A stretch of 64,000 nucleotides of DNA, from NCBI RefSeq assembly GCF_002954705.1, contig NZ_MSCO01000001.1, positions 981,704 through 1,045,703 on the forward strand, written 5' to 3'. A model generated the notes under the pieces. The model was not told where the DNA came from. It did no database searches and saw only the letters and a list, made by a program, of their open reading frames with translations. Origin of the DNA: Aliivibrio sifiae. Its GTDB lineage: Bacteria; Pseudomonadota; Gammaproteobacteria; Enterobacterales; Vibrionaceae. A program made the translations under genes and the position numbers. Of this stretch, positions 50,302 to 59,904 are shown one piece after another (within the stretch, counting starts at the first letter, position 1; the number at the start of each line of letters is the position of its first letter).

Positions 50302-52941
50302 ATGGGTAAATCTCTAGTTATCGTGGAGTCACCAGCCAAAGCAAAAACAATTAATAAATACCTTGGCAAAGACTTCATCGTAAAATCCAGTGTAGGTCAC
50401 GTTCGTGATTTGCCTATGGGTTCGACAAGCACCGGAAAGAAAGCGGCGGCAGCGTCAACCAAAGGTATGAGTGTTGAAGATAAAGCACGCATTAAGAAAG
50501 AAAGAGATAAGAAGAACCTGATCAATAAAATGGGTATTGACCCATACAATGATTGGGCGGCGAATTATCAAATCCTTCCAGGCAAAGAAAAAGTCGTAGC
50601 AGAATTACAAAAACTGGCTGAGAATGCAGACACTATCTATCTCGCAACCGATTTAGACCGTGAAGGGGAAGCTATTGCGTGGCACCTTCGCGAGATCATC
50701 GGTGGTGATGATTCACGCTATAAACGAGTAGTTTTTAACGAAATCACTAAAAATGCAATTCAGCAGGCTTTTGAAACTCCAGGTGAGTTGAGTATGCCTG
50801 GCGTAAATGCACAACAAGCACGTCGTTTCTTAGACCGTGTGGTTGGTTTCATGGCATCTCCATTATTGTGGAAAAAAGTGGCTCGAGGTTTATCTGCTGG
50901 CCGAGTTCAATCAGTTGCTGTGAAGGTATTGGTTGAGCGTGAGCGTGAAATCAATGCATTTATTCCTGAAGAGTTCTGGGATATCCATGCGGATACGTTA
51001 ACTGCGGATAAAGAAAATTTCCGCCTACAAGTAGCTCAACGTAATGGTTCTGTATTTAAACCATTAACGCAAGCGGATACACTTGCAGCGGTTAGTATTC
51101 TTGAAAAAGCAGAATACGAAGTGTGTAAGCGTGAAGACCGCCCAACAAAAAGTAAGCCATCAGCACCGTATATCACATCAACATTGCAACAAGCAGCAAG
51201 TACACGTCTAGGTTATGGTGTGAAAAAGACCATGATGTTAGCTCAGCGCCTCTATGAGGGCGGTTACATCACCTATATGCGTACTGACTCAACTAATTTA
51301 AGTAAAGAGGCTGTAGAGGCGTTACGTGAGTTTATTGGTTCTGAGTATGGTGATAGTTATTTACCTTCAGCGCCGATTTTTTACGGTAGCAAAGAAGGCG
51401 CACAAGAAGCCCATGAAGCGATTCGTCCTTCAAGCGTAGAAGTGAAAGTTGACGGCCTACAAGGTATGGAAGCGGACGCTCATAAACTTTACAACCTAAT
51501 TTGGAATCAATTTGTGGCGTGTCAAATGACACCTGCACAATATGATTCAACGACATTGAGCGTAAAAGCCGATGAATTTACCCTAAAAGCAAAAGGGCGT
51601 ATCCTTAAGTTTGATGGTTGGACTCGCGTGCAACGTCCAATGGGTAAAAATGAAGATCAATTACTTCCAGCGGTTCAACTTGGCGATAAGCTAAAACTAG
51701 AACAGCTGGATCCAAAGCAACACTTTACTAAGCCACCAGCGCGTTTCACAGAAGCTGCATTGGTTAAAGAACTTGAGAAAAAAGGCATCGGTCGTCCATC
51801 GACTTACGCATCAATCATCTCAACCATTCAAGACCGTGGTTATGTTCGTGTTGAAAGTCGCCGTTTCTATGCAGAGAAAATGGGTGAAATCGTTACAGAC
51901 CGTCTAAATCAATCGTTTGATGATTTAATGGATTACGACTTTACTGCTCGTATGGAAGGCAACTTAGATAAGATTGCTGAAGGCGATAAAGATTGGAAAG
52001 ACGTACTTAACGCTTTCTTCCAAGATTTTACTGATGATATCGCGAAAGCTGAGCTTGATGAATCTGAAGGTGGCATGTCACCAAATAATATCGTAGAAAC
52101 CGATATTAAATGTCCAACATGTGGCCGTAATATGGGTATTCGCACTGCATCAACTGGGGTATTCCTTGGATGTTCTGGTTACGCATTACCACCAAAAGAA
52201 CGTTGTAAGACAACCATTAACTTAGGTAATGAAGAGGGCATTATTAATGTTCTTGAAGAAGATGTAGAAACCGCAGCATTACGAGCTAAGAAACGTTGTC
52301 CTAAGTGTGAAACAGCGATGGATCCTTATCTAATTGATCAAGATCGTAAGCTTCATGTTTGTGGTAATAATCCGAACTGTGAAGGTTACATTATTGAGAA
52401 CGGTGAGTTCCAACTTAAAGGCTATGATGGTCCAATTGTCGAATGTGACAAATGTGGTTCAGACATGGAACTTAAGAACGGCCGCTTTGGTAAATATATG
52501 GATTGTACGAGTGAAACGTGTAAAAACACTCGTAAGATCCTTAAAAATGGCGAAGTTGCGCCACCAAAAGAAGATCCTGTTCATCTTCCTGAATTGGAAT
52601 GTGAAAAGTCAGATGCGTACTTTGTATTGCGTGATGGTGCATCAGGTTTATTCTTAGCAGCAAGCACGTTCCCTAAATCACGTGAAACACGTGCACCGTT
52701 AGTGGAAGAGTTAGTGCGCTTTAAAGATCGTTTGTCTCCTAAGTTTACTTACTTAACGGAAGCGCCAACGCACGATCCTGACGGTAAGCCTGCGGTAGTT
52801 CGTTTTAGCCGTAAAACGAAAGAAAACTACGTTCGTACTGAAAACGATGGTAAGCCATCAGGTTGGACTGGGTTATATATCGACGGAAAATGGGCAATTA
52901 CCGATAAGCGTAAAAAGCCAAAAGCTGAGAAAGAGTCTTAA
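50302..52941 (+). CDS. topA: TopA, DNA topoisomerase I
   Basis: Relaxes negative supercoils by single-strand passage. The 879-residue protein has the Toprim start [18 protein letters not shown], the acidic [13 protein letters not shown], the active-site tyrosine in [14 protein letters not shown] (about residue 327) and [12 protein letters not shown]. Three four-cysteine zinc ribbons follow (about residues 608-760: CPTCGRN, CPKCETA and CDKCGSD repeats), then a basic C-terminal domain. Length is close to the E. coli enzyme. Confidence 0.98.
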   Translation: MGKSLVIVESPAKAKTINKYLGKDFIVKSSVGHVRDLPMGSTSTGKKAAAASTKGMSVEDKARIKKERDKKNLINKMGIDPYNDWAANYQILPGKEKVVAELQKLAENADTIYLATDLDREGEAIAWHLREIIGGDDSRYKRVVFNEITKNAIQQAFETPGELSMPGVNAQQARRFLDRVVGFMASPLLWKKVARGLSAGRVQSVAVKVLVEREREINAFIPEEFWDIHADTLTADKENFRLQVAQRNGSVFKPLTQADTLAAVSILEKAEYEVCKREDRPTKSKPSAPYITSTLQQAASTRLGYGVKKTMMLAQRLYEGGYITYMRTDSTNLSKEAVEALREFIGSEYGDSYLPSAPIFYGSKEGAQEAHEAIRPSSVEVKVDGLQGMEADAHKLYNLIWNQFVACQMTPAQYDSTTLSVKADEFTLKAKGRILKFDGWTRVQRPMGKNEDQLLPAVQLGDKLKLEQLDPKQHFTKPPARFTEAALVKELEKKGIGRPSTYASIISTIQDRGYVRVESRRFYAEKMGEIVTDRLNQSFDDLMDYDFTARMEGNLDKIAEGDKDWKDVLNAFFQDFTDDIAKAELDESEGGMSPNNIVETDIKCPTCGRNMGIRTASTGVFLGCSGYALPPKERCKTTINLGNEEGIINVLEEDVETAALRAKKRCPKCETAMDPYLIDQDRKLHVCGNNPNCEGYIIENGEFQLKGYDGPIVECDKCGSDMELKNGRFGKYMDCTSETCKNTRKILKNGEVAPPKEDPVHLPELECEKSDAYFVLRDGASGLFLAASTFPKSRETRAPLVEELVRFKDRLSPKFTYLTEAPTHDPDGKPAVVRFSRKTKENYVRTENDGKPSGWTGLYIDGKWAITDKRKKPKAEKES

Positions 52942-52972
52942 TTATTAAGGCATTATAATCAGACAAAATAAT

Positions 52973-53002
52973 GAGAGCTGCAGAAATGCAGCTCTTTTTT
53001 TA
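52973..53002 (+). terminator. TopA terminator
   Basis: GAGCTGC-AGAAAT-GCAGCTC stem followed by seven T, 32 nt after the stop. Confidence 0.93.
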
Positions 53003-53139
53003 TGATACAAGTGTCACAAAATTCTATATTTGTTCTTATTTTGAAACAATGATTGATCTAACACGTTATACCGAATGGTTGATGAAGGAGATAATTCTCG
53101 TTATTACCCTTAAATTGTTCTATGGAAGTCGGTAGCGTT

Positions 53140-54558
53140 ATGCGTCAATACATGAAGTATTTAATCCCAACAATTATCCCACTCATCATTCTTTTGATGC
53201 CTTTGTCAGCTTTTCCTTTTGAAGGTATGACAATTATTCAGCAGCGTGTTATTGCTATCTTTTTATTAGCAGCACTATGTTGGGTGTTTGAGCCTATTCC
53301 TATTTATGCTACATCGGTAGTTATTATTGTTTTAGAGCTACTTATGGTATCAGACAAAGGATTTTTCTTATTTAAGATGAATCAGGATTCCGCTCATTTT
53401 GGTGAACTACTTAACTACAGCGATATTATGGCGACGTTTGCCAGCCCAATAATTATGCTGTTCTTAGGTGGATTTTTCTTGGCAATGGCTGCAACAAAAT
53501 ATCGATTGGATGTTAACTTAGCGAGAGTGCTATTGAAGCCATTTGGGACGGATCCTAAATTCGTTATGCTTGGCTTAATGTTGATCACCGGTATCTTCTC
53601 AATGTTTATGTCTAATACTGCGACAACAGCGATGATGTTATCCATCTTAACGCCAGTTATTGCCGTATTTGGTCCAAAAGATCCGGGGCGCGTTGCGTTT
53701 GCGTTGTGTATCCCAATTGCCGCAAACATTGGTGGTATTGGAACCCCAATTGGAACCCCGCCAAATGCGATCGCACTAAAATATTTAGTGGGAGATAACT
53801 TAATTACTTTTGGTGAATGGATGGTATTTGGGGTGCCATTTGTGATTGTCATGATGGCTCTTGCTTGGTTTTTAATTACTTATTTGTATCCAGCAAAGCA
53901 AACTACAATGAATTTGGATATCAAAGGTAAGTTCTTAAAAACACCAAAAGCGATCACCGTTTATATCACCTTCGCAGGTACGATCTTATTGTGGTTAATG
54001 GGATCAAGTCACGGCATGAACTCATATACAGTTGCTCTTATTCCAGTTGCTGTTTTCTCTATTACAGGGATTATCAATAAAGAAGATCTTAAGAAAATTT
54101 CATGGGATGTTCTATGGTTAGTATCGGGTGGTATTGCTCTTGGTTTAGCTTTAGACAAAACAGGCTTGGCTAAGTTAGTGGTTCATAGCATTCCTTTTGA
54201 TGCTTACTCTCCTTATGTTGTGTTATTTGGTGCGGCATTCTTATGTTTAATCATGGCAAACTTCATGTCGCATACGGCAACCGCTAACTTATTGATGCCG
54301 ATCATGGCAGCGTTAGGTACCTCTATGACGTCATTGACACCGCTTGGCGGAGAGTTAACGCTTATCTTAATCGTAACGTTTGCTGCTTCACTAGGCATGT
54401 CATTACCAATCAGTACGCCACCAAATGCGTTAGCACACGCTACTGGGAATGTAGAAAGCAGCCAAATGGCGAAAACAGGCGTAATCTTAGGGGTAATAGG
54501 GGTTTTATTAAGTTTTGTTATGGTATGGGTTCTTCACACTGTTGGTCATATTGGATAG
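53140..54558 (+). CDS. SLC13/DASS-family anion transporter
   Basis: A membrane carrier of about 472 residues with some 11 helices. Paired motifs of the divalent-anion:sodium symporter family are seen: MSNTATTAMMLSIL with IPIAANIGGIGTPIGTPPNA in the first half, and FMSHTATANLLMPI with LPISTPPNALAHATG in the second, both with Ser-Asn-Thr and proline hairpins that bind sodium and carboxylate. Likely substrates are C4-dicarboxylates or similar. An ATG at 53122 is an alternative start. It is 3 nt from the downstream kinase gene, so the three genes form one operon. Confidence 0.88.
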   Translation: MRQYMKYLIPTIIPLIILLMPLSAFPFEGMTIIQQRVIAIFLLAALCWVFEPIPIYATSVVIIVLELLMVSDKGFFLFKMNQDSAHFGELLNYSDIMATFASPIIMLFLGGFFLAMAATKYRLDVNLARVLLKPFGTDPKFVMLGLMLITGIFSMFMSNTATTAMMLSILTPVIAVFGPKDPGRVAFALCIPIAANIGGIGTPIGTPPNAIALKYLVGDNLITFGEWMVFGVPFVIVMMALAWFLITYLYPAKQTTMNLDIKGKFLKTPKAITVYITFAGTILLWLMGSSHGMNSYTVALIPVAVFSITGIINKEDLKKISWDVLWLVSGGIALGLALDKTGLAKLVVHSIPFDAYSPYVVLFGAAFLCLIMANFMSHTATANLLMPIMAALGTSMTSLTPLGGELTLILIVTFAASLGMSLPISTPPNALAHATGNVESSQMAKTGVILGVIGVLLSFVMVWVLHTVGHIG

Positions 54559-54561
54559 CTT

Positions 54562-55902
54562 ATGAATCAAGAGAAATTACAACGTTTGATTGATGCGTAC
54601 TTTAGTCAACCCGAGCGAAGAGTCGTAATTCCTGCGGGAGAGACGATTTTAGAGCAAGGGGCTGATAATGACCGTCTCTATTACGTTTGTTCTGGAGAAT
54701 TGGAAGGGTTTTATTTAGAAGAAAACGGTGAGAACCAAGTTAAAGTATTTAGCGCTTCTGAAGGTGCTTTTATTGGAGTACACAGTTTTTTCTCAGAGAC
54801 CTTAATAGCTTCATCAACCGTGGTAAGTAAAACAGAAAGTGAATTAAGTTGGATTGACTCAAAAACAACTGCGATTGAGTTAGAGCGTTACGGCCCTTTA
54901 ACGGCTCAATTTACACCAATTATTGTTAATGAACTTTCTCGTCGACAACGCAGAGCAATGCATGAATCTATTGAAAAAGAAAAAGCATTACAAAAGCTAT
55001 ATTCAGCAGAGCAGATGACAACGTTAGGACAGCTAGCGGCGGGAATTGCACATGAACTCAATAATGCAGTAGGCGTATTAAGCAGTAAAACAGAGCGGCT
55101 TCAGTCTATTATTTTAGAGCTGCTTGAAGAGATACATCCGGAAGCGAGTAGTTTTGTCGATCAAGGATTAATCCACGGGCAAAACATCAGCTCTTCTGAA
55201 GTAAGAAAGCGAGGGCGAGAGCTTGAAGTTAGTTACGGTATTGATAGAGATACTGCTCGTGAATTGGCAAGAGCTGTTCCAGAAGGTGAGCTTTCTCAAT
55301 TTTGGCTTAAAAGTCCAGAGCAAGCGGTAAGATATTGGAACATAGGACGAGATCTGCATGATATGCGTTTGGCTGCAAGGCACTCTGTTGGGATTGTTCG
55401 TTCAGTTAAACAGCTAGGTCGAACAGATATTGATACCGATGAAATATTAGATGTAAATGACAGTATCAATAAAGCCTTAGTGCTATTGCAGAGTGATTTA
55501 CGCCGTGTTTCTGTGCATTTAAGCCCAGCGGCAATGCCTATGGTGAAAGCCTCAGCAACAGAGCTTGTGCAGATATGGGCTAATATTATTAAGAATGCCA
55601 GTGATGCGATGGAGAAGGTACAAGAACCAGAGATTGAGATCTCTACCAGAGTATCAAACCGTTTTGTCCTAGTCACTATTGCCAATAATGGCCCCGAAAT
55701 TGATGAAGCGACAAGACGTAAAATATTTCAGCCTAACTTTACGACTAAAAAAGGCGGACTCTCTTTTGGGTTAGGGTTAGGGTTAGCGATTGTGAAACGG
55801 ATCTTGAGTGGATACGGTGGCTCAATTGCCGTAAAAAGCAATCAGGACAAAACTATTTTTAGAATTAAATTGCCAGTGGAGGACGGTCATGGAAAAGCTT
55901 AA
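54562..55902 (+). CDS. Histidine kinase with N-terminal cyclic-nucleotide-binding-like domain
   Basis: A 446-residue soluble sensor kinase with no membrane helix. Residues 18-125 are a CRP-type beta-roll (IPAGETILEQGADNDRLYYVCSGEL) but the usual phosphate cassette Gly-Glu...Arg-Ser/Thr-Ala is replaced (GVHSFFSETLIASSTV), so cAMP binding is doubtful. His164 in GIAHELNNAVG is the phosphoacceptor; a long helical insertion of about 100 residues precedes the ATPase domain (IIKNASDAM, NNGPEI, GLGLGLAIVKR). It overlaps the receiver gene by 14 nt. Probable sensor of the transport operon. Confidence 0.87.
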   Translation: MNQEKLQRLIDAYFSQPERRVVIPAGETILEQGADNDRLYYVCSGELEGFYLEENGENQVKVFSASEGAFIGVHSFFSETLIASSTVVSKTESELSWIDSKTTAIELERYGPLTAQFTPIIVNELSRRQRRAMHESIEKEKALQKLYSAEQMTTLGQLAAGIAHELNNAVGVLSSKTERLQSIILELLEEIHPEASSFVDQGLIHGQNISSSEVRKRGRELEVSYGIDRDTARELARAVPEGELSQFWLKSPEQAVRYWNIGRDLHDMRLAARHSVGIVRSVKQLGRTDIDTDEILDVNDSINKALVLLQSDLRRVSVHLSPAAMPMVKASATELVQIWANIIKNASDAMEKVQEPEIEISTRVSNRFVLVTIANNGPEIDEATRRKIFQPNFTTKKGGLSFGLGLGLAIVKRILSGYGGSIAVKSNQDKTIFRIKLPVEDGHGKA

Positions 55903-56362
55903 TCTGATTTGTGTAGACGATCAAAGGGAAGTGCTGAGTGCCGTTTTGCAAGATCTCGCGCCACTAAAGTCATGGATCAATATTGAAGAGTGTGAATCGG
56001 CAGACGAAGCATTAGACTTAATGGATGAATTGGACAGTGAAGGTGGATACATTGCATTAGTGTTATCTGATCATGTGATGCCGGGTAAAAGTGGTGTGGA
56101 GTTATTAACCGATGTGTCTCACGACTACCGCTTCTTAAGAACTAAGAAGGTACTTCTAACGGGTCAAGCAACTCATCAAGATACCATCATTGCTATTAAT
56201 CGAGCTCGTATTGAAAGCTATATTGAAAAACCATGGAACGCAGATGAATTAAGAGCACTAGTCACTCGTTTGGTGACCGAGTTTGTGTTTGATAAAGGGC
56301 TTGAATATACCGATTATCAAGAACACCTTGATCAACAAGTGGTATTAAACCGATTACGATAA
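55889..56362 (+). CDS. Single-domain response regulator
   Basis: A 157-residue receiver with phosphoacceptor Asp61 in LVLSDHVMPG, acidic pair D10-D11, switch Thr in LLTGQA and the conserved Lys in YIEKPW. After the receiver there is only about 35 residues of helix (ending HLDQQVVLNRLR), with no DNA-binding or enzymatic domain. It must act by protein contact or pass phosphate onward. Partner is the overlapping kinase. Confidence 0.9.
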   Translation: MEKLNLICVDDQREVLSAVLQDLAPLKSWINIEECESADEALDLMDELDSEGGYIALVLSDHVMPGKSGVELLTDVSHDYRFLRTKKVLLTGQATHQDTIIAINRARIESYIEKPWNADELRALVTRLVTEFVFDKGLEYTDYQEHLDQQVVLNRLR

Positions 56363-56377
56363 TCTCGTATTTTTACT

Positions 56378-56416
56378 ATAACTCCCTCATGCACTATTTT
56401 TACATAAGGGAGTTAT
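56378..56416. other. Hairpin between the receiver gene and ldhA
   Basis: ATAACTCCCT / AGGGAGTTAT perfect 10-bp stem with a 19-nt loop between convergent genes. T-runs are poor on both sides, so termination may be inefficient. Confidence 0.5.
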
Positions 56417-56421
56417 CATAA

Positions 56422-57417
56422 TTATGCTTGGATCAATTCATTACCAGACGCATCACCTTTAATAAACGCATCAATACTTCCTAATGTCGTAGCAGCAATA
56501 TTTTCTAATGCTTCGTCTGTTAAGAATGCTTGGTGTCCAGTAAAGAGAACGTTATGGCAAGCAGATAAACGACGGAATACATCATCAGTAATTATGTCGT
56601 TTGATTTGTCTTGGAAGAACAATTCTTTTTCATGATCATAAACATCCAACCCAAGTGCCCCAATTTTTCCTGCTTTTAATGCTTCAATAGCATTAGCTGA
56701 ATTAAGCAATCCACCTCTACTTGTATTGATGATCATCACGCCATCTTTCATTTTCTCAAATGAGTCAGTATCTAGTAAGTGTGTATTTTCAGATGTTAAT
56801 GGGCAATGTAATGTGATCACATCTGAATGGGTGAAAATATCATCCAAGGTCGTATATTTAACGCCTAAATCAATAGCAACTTGGCTTGGGTATGGATCAT
56901 AACAAAGGATCTCCATCCCTAATCCCTTCAAAATACGCATAGTTGCAAGGCCTATTTTACCTGAGCCGATAACCCCTACCGTTTTTCCAAAGAAATTAAA
57001 GCCAGTTAATCCCTCTAGAGAGAAATTTGCATCACGAGTTCGTTGGTATGCTTTATGAAAACGGCGATTAAGGCACATCATCATTCCAACTGCGTGTTCA
57101 GCGATTGCTTCTGGTGAATAAGCAGGAACACGAACTACTTGTAGCCCTAGCTTTTTTGCCGCATCCAGATCAACACGATCAAAACCAGCACAACGCATTG
57201 CGATTAATTTGATGCCTTGTGAGGCAAGTTTAGTTAACACTGGTTCAGATAGGTCATCATTAACGAAAGCACAAATAACGTCGGCACCATTGGCGATGGG
57301 TGCTGTACTTTCTGTTAGCTGAAAGTTGAAATACTGACACTCAAATTGATACTTCTCATTAATTCGACTAAAAGAAGATTCATCGTAAGATTTGGTACTG
57401 AACATGGCAATCTTCAT
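56422..57417 (-). CDS. ldhA: LdhA, fermentative D-lactate dehydrogenase
   Basis: NAD-dependent reduction of pyruvate to D-lactate. The 331-residue D-2-hydroxyacid dehydrogenase has GVIGSGKIG for NAD binding (about residue 149), catalytic Arg in NTSRGGLL, Glu in LDVYDHEKELFF and His in FTGHQAF. The N-terminus MKIAMFSTKSYDESSF is typical of the LdhA subgroup. It stands alone. Confidence 0.94.
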   Translation of the reverse strand: MKIAMFSTKSYDESSFSRINEKYQFECQYFNFQLTESTAPIANGADVICAFVNDDLSEPVLTKLASQGIKLIAMRCAGFDRVDLDAAKKLGLQVVRVPAYSPEAIAEHAVGMMMCLNRRFHKAYQRTRDANFSLEGLTGFNFFGKTVGVIGSGKIGLATMRILKGLGMEILCYDPYPSQVAIDLGVKYTTLDDIFTHSDVITLHCPLTSENTHLLDTDSFEKMKDGVMIINTSRGGLLNSANAIEALKAGKIGALGLDVYDHEKELFFQDKSNDIITDDVFRRLSACHNVLFTGHQAFLTDEALENIAATTLGSIDAFIKGDASGNELIQA

Positions 57418-57610
57418 ATAATATCCTTACAAATAAATAGGTTATATTAATTTTACTCTTTTTCTACTCTACCACTTATTAACATAAAAATAAGGGTAAA
57501 ATGAGAGATAGTTGCTTTTTGTATTATGTGAGTAAAGATAGTTACGTATCAGAGCTATAATTTGTTCATATTTAATTTTACATCTAGTTTAGCGATTGCG
57601 TTCATGTAAT

Positions 57611-57625
57611 TGATAATAAATATCA
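57611..57625. promoter_or_regulatory. Fur-like sequence ahead of the phosphomutase
   Basis: TGATAATAAATATCA resembles the 7-1-7 Fur core with one mismatch, 38 nt before the phosphomutase ATG. The region is highly AT-rich and the gene has no obvious iron link, so a chance match is likely. Confidence 0.25.
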
Positions 57626-57663
57626 TTTAGAATCTAAATATATTCAGTAAAGAGGTTTTCATT

Positions 57664-59370
57664 ATGATGCAGCAAATAACAGAATGGCTAACGAGAGATC
57701 CAGATCCAAAAACACGTGAAGAACTTCAATGCATTGTTGATAGTAATAATGTCTCTGAATTAGAAGATCGTTTTTCTTCTCGTCTGCAATTTGGTACTGC
57801 AGGGTTGCGTGGCATGGTAGGTGCTGGGCCGAACCGAATGAATCGACTTGTGATCCAAGAGACAGCAACAGGCTTAGGTCATTACTTAATTGAACACATT
57901 ACAAATGCAAGCCAAAGAGGGGTTGTGATTGGTTATGATGGTCGCACTGACTCTCAGCAATTTGCTCATGATACCGCCAGTGTATTAACCGCATTAGGTA
58001 TTAAGGTGTTCTTAACAACCAAAGTAGCAGCGACACCTATTGTGGCTTATGGGATCAAGAAGTTTAATGCAGCCGGAGCCGTAGTGGTTACTGCAAGCCA
58101 CAACCCACCAGAATATAATGGTTTTAAAGTATATTGGGAGAATGGGGCGCAAATTATTCCACCGCATGATTCTGGTATTGCTAATGAGATAGATATTGCT
58201 GCGACTAAGCCTATTCCGTTGATGTCTTTGAGTGATGCTGAAGGGCGAGGGCTGTTAGTGTGGTTAGATGATGAATATTATCAAAGCTACCGCGATGCAA
58301 TGAATAGTAATCCACTGCTTTCAAATCATACTAACCCATCAGCCATTTCGATTGCCTATACCGCAATGCATGGTGTGGGTGCTGATATGGCAGAGACCTT
58401 ATTACGTGATGCTGGATTTAATCATGTGGTGAGCGTGGCAGAACAAAGAGAGCCTGATGGTACTTTTCCTACTGTAAATTTCCCTAATCCAGAAGAAAAA
58501 GGTGCGATGGATATGGTGATTGCACTGGCCGATTCAGTACAGGCTGAACTTGCTTGTGCTAATGACCCCGATGCGGATCGCTTTGCTCTTGCTGCGAGAA
58601 AAATAGACGGTAGTTATCAGATGTTAACAGGAGATCAAGTTGGTATCTTGTTTGGACATTATTTATTGAAACACACGGATGCCACTAAGCAGCTGGTCGG
58701 TAATACGATTGTGTCTTCTCGTTTGCTAAAGAAAATTGCAGAAGCAAAAGGTGCAGAGTATTTTCAGACGCTGACTGGTTTTAAGTGGCTGACTAACGTT
58801 GCAATGCAAAAACAGAGTGATGAGAAGCAATTTCTTTTTGCTTATGAAGAAGCGCTTGGTTATACCGTTGGTAGTGAAGTGTGGGATAAAGATGGGTTAT
58901 CTGCTTTAGTTGCCTTTGCTCAATTAGCGGCAGAGCTTTCAACGCAAGGTAAGAGTGTTTGGGATGAATTAGAGTTGATTTATCGCACTCATGGTTTATA
59001 TGTAAATGCGCAGCAAAGCATTGCATTAGATCCTAATTCTCCACCAATTGGGGATAAATTAAGAGCAGCGCCACCTAAACAAATTGCAGGTGTAAATATT
59101 AGTGTCACTGAAGATTTAAAAGCCTCATTACGTTATTTATCTGATGGCTCAACAGAGTCAATAGATTTACCGGCGAGTGATGTGCTGATTTACCACTTAG
59201 AAGATGAATCTCGTATTATTGTTCGCCCTTCAGGAACTGAACCAAAGTTGAAATGTTACTATGAGATGGTAACAGACATAGCGCCAACTGATGATTGTGC
59301 AGATATTCAGATTGAAGCCAATACCGCTATGGCGCGATTGATTAGCGAGCATCAAAAAAGTTTACTATAA
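57664..59370 (+). CDS. Phospho-sugar mutase (phosphoglucomutase/phosphomannomutase family)
   Basis: A 568-residue alpha-D-phosphohexomutase. The phosphoserine loop is VVTASHNPPEYNGFK (about residue 143), the metal-binding loop CANDPDADRFAL, the sugar-binding loop EEALGYTVGSEV and the phosphate-binding RPSGTEPKLKCYYE near the C-terminus. The length and FGTAGLRGMVGAGPNRMN start place it in the long PgcA/PGM2-like branch. Two adjacent ATGs are possible at 57664 and 57667. Monocistronic with a strong terminator. Confidence 0.92.
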   Translation: MMQQITEWLTRDPDPKTREELQCIVDSNNVSELEDRFSSRLQFGTAGLRGMVGAGPNRMNRLVIQETATGLGHYLIEHITNASQRGVVIGYDGRTDSQQFAHDTASVLTALGIKVFLTTKVAATPIVAYGIKKFNAAGAVVVTASHNPPEYNGFKVYWENGAQIIPPHDSGIANEIDIAATKPIPLMSLSDAEGRGLLVWLDDEYYQSYRDAMNSNPLLSNHTNPSAISIAYTAMHGVGADMAETLLRDAGFNHVVSVAEQREPDGTFPTVNFPNPEEKGAMDMVIALADSVQAELACANDPDADRFALAARKIDGSYQMLTGDQVGILFGHYLLKHTDATKQLVGNTIVSSRLLKKIAEAKGAEYFQTLTGFKWLTNVAMQKQSDEKQFLFAYEEALGYTVGSEVWDKDGLSALVAFAQLAAELSTQGKSVWDELELIYRTHGLYVNAQQSIALDPNSPPIGDKLRAAPPKQIAGVNISVTEDLKASLRYLSDGSTESIDLPASDVLIYHLEDESRIIVRPSGTEPKLKCYYEMVTDIAPTDDCADIQIEANTAMARLISEHQKSLL

Positions 59371-59396
59371 AATAACAATACCTTTGTTAATTATTT

Positions 59397-59430
59397 AATG
59401 GCCTCAATATAATATTGAGGCCATTTTTAT
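59397..59430 (+). terminator. Phosphomutase terminator
   Basis: AATGGCCTCAATAT / ATATTGAGGCCATT stem followed by five T, about 27 nt after the stop. Confidence 0.93.
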
Positions 59431-59904
59431 ATGATAAATAATTTAAAACACTATAAAATTAGGGATTAAAATCACATATATTTGCTTATTGAATGTTTTG
59501 TTTTTAATTTTATATTTATCTCTGTGAGCTATATTGCTATTTAATTTATTTTCTTGTGAGATATTTCGCAACATATCACAAATTGATTTTGATGGTTCAA
59601 TAATCCAGTAAATGGTTTAAATATCAACTTACTATACCCTCCATATATACTTACTATTCTCATGGTTATTAATAAGCTTTCTTCAAATGGAATTAACATT
59701 TCAAAGTAAGAAGGTTCGTGCGTTTCGCTTTTTATTTAAAGAATACATAGCACCGTGATTATTAAACATATTGGGTAATATCGTATAGATTATGCGGTTT
59801 TTGATAGAAAACACGTATTTCATATTCGGTTCTTATTTGTAAATATCCATAAAAACAATGGTGTAGTGTTTTCAGATGTTTTCATTGTAGTAATAAGGAA
59901 CAAT
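59431..59904 (+). promoter_or_regulatory. Region ahead of the GH92 genes, with a CRP-like site
   Basis: About 475 bp of AT-rich DNA without a supported gene. TGTGA-GATATT-TCGCA at 59555-59570 matches the CRP half-sites at 9 of 10 bases, about 335 bp before the ATG, and would fit carbon-source control. Distance implies a long leader or a far-upstream site. Confidence 0.4.
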
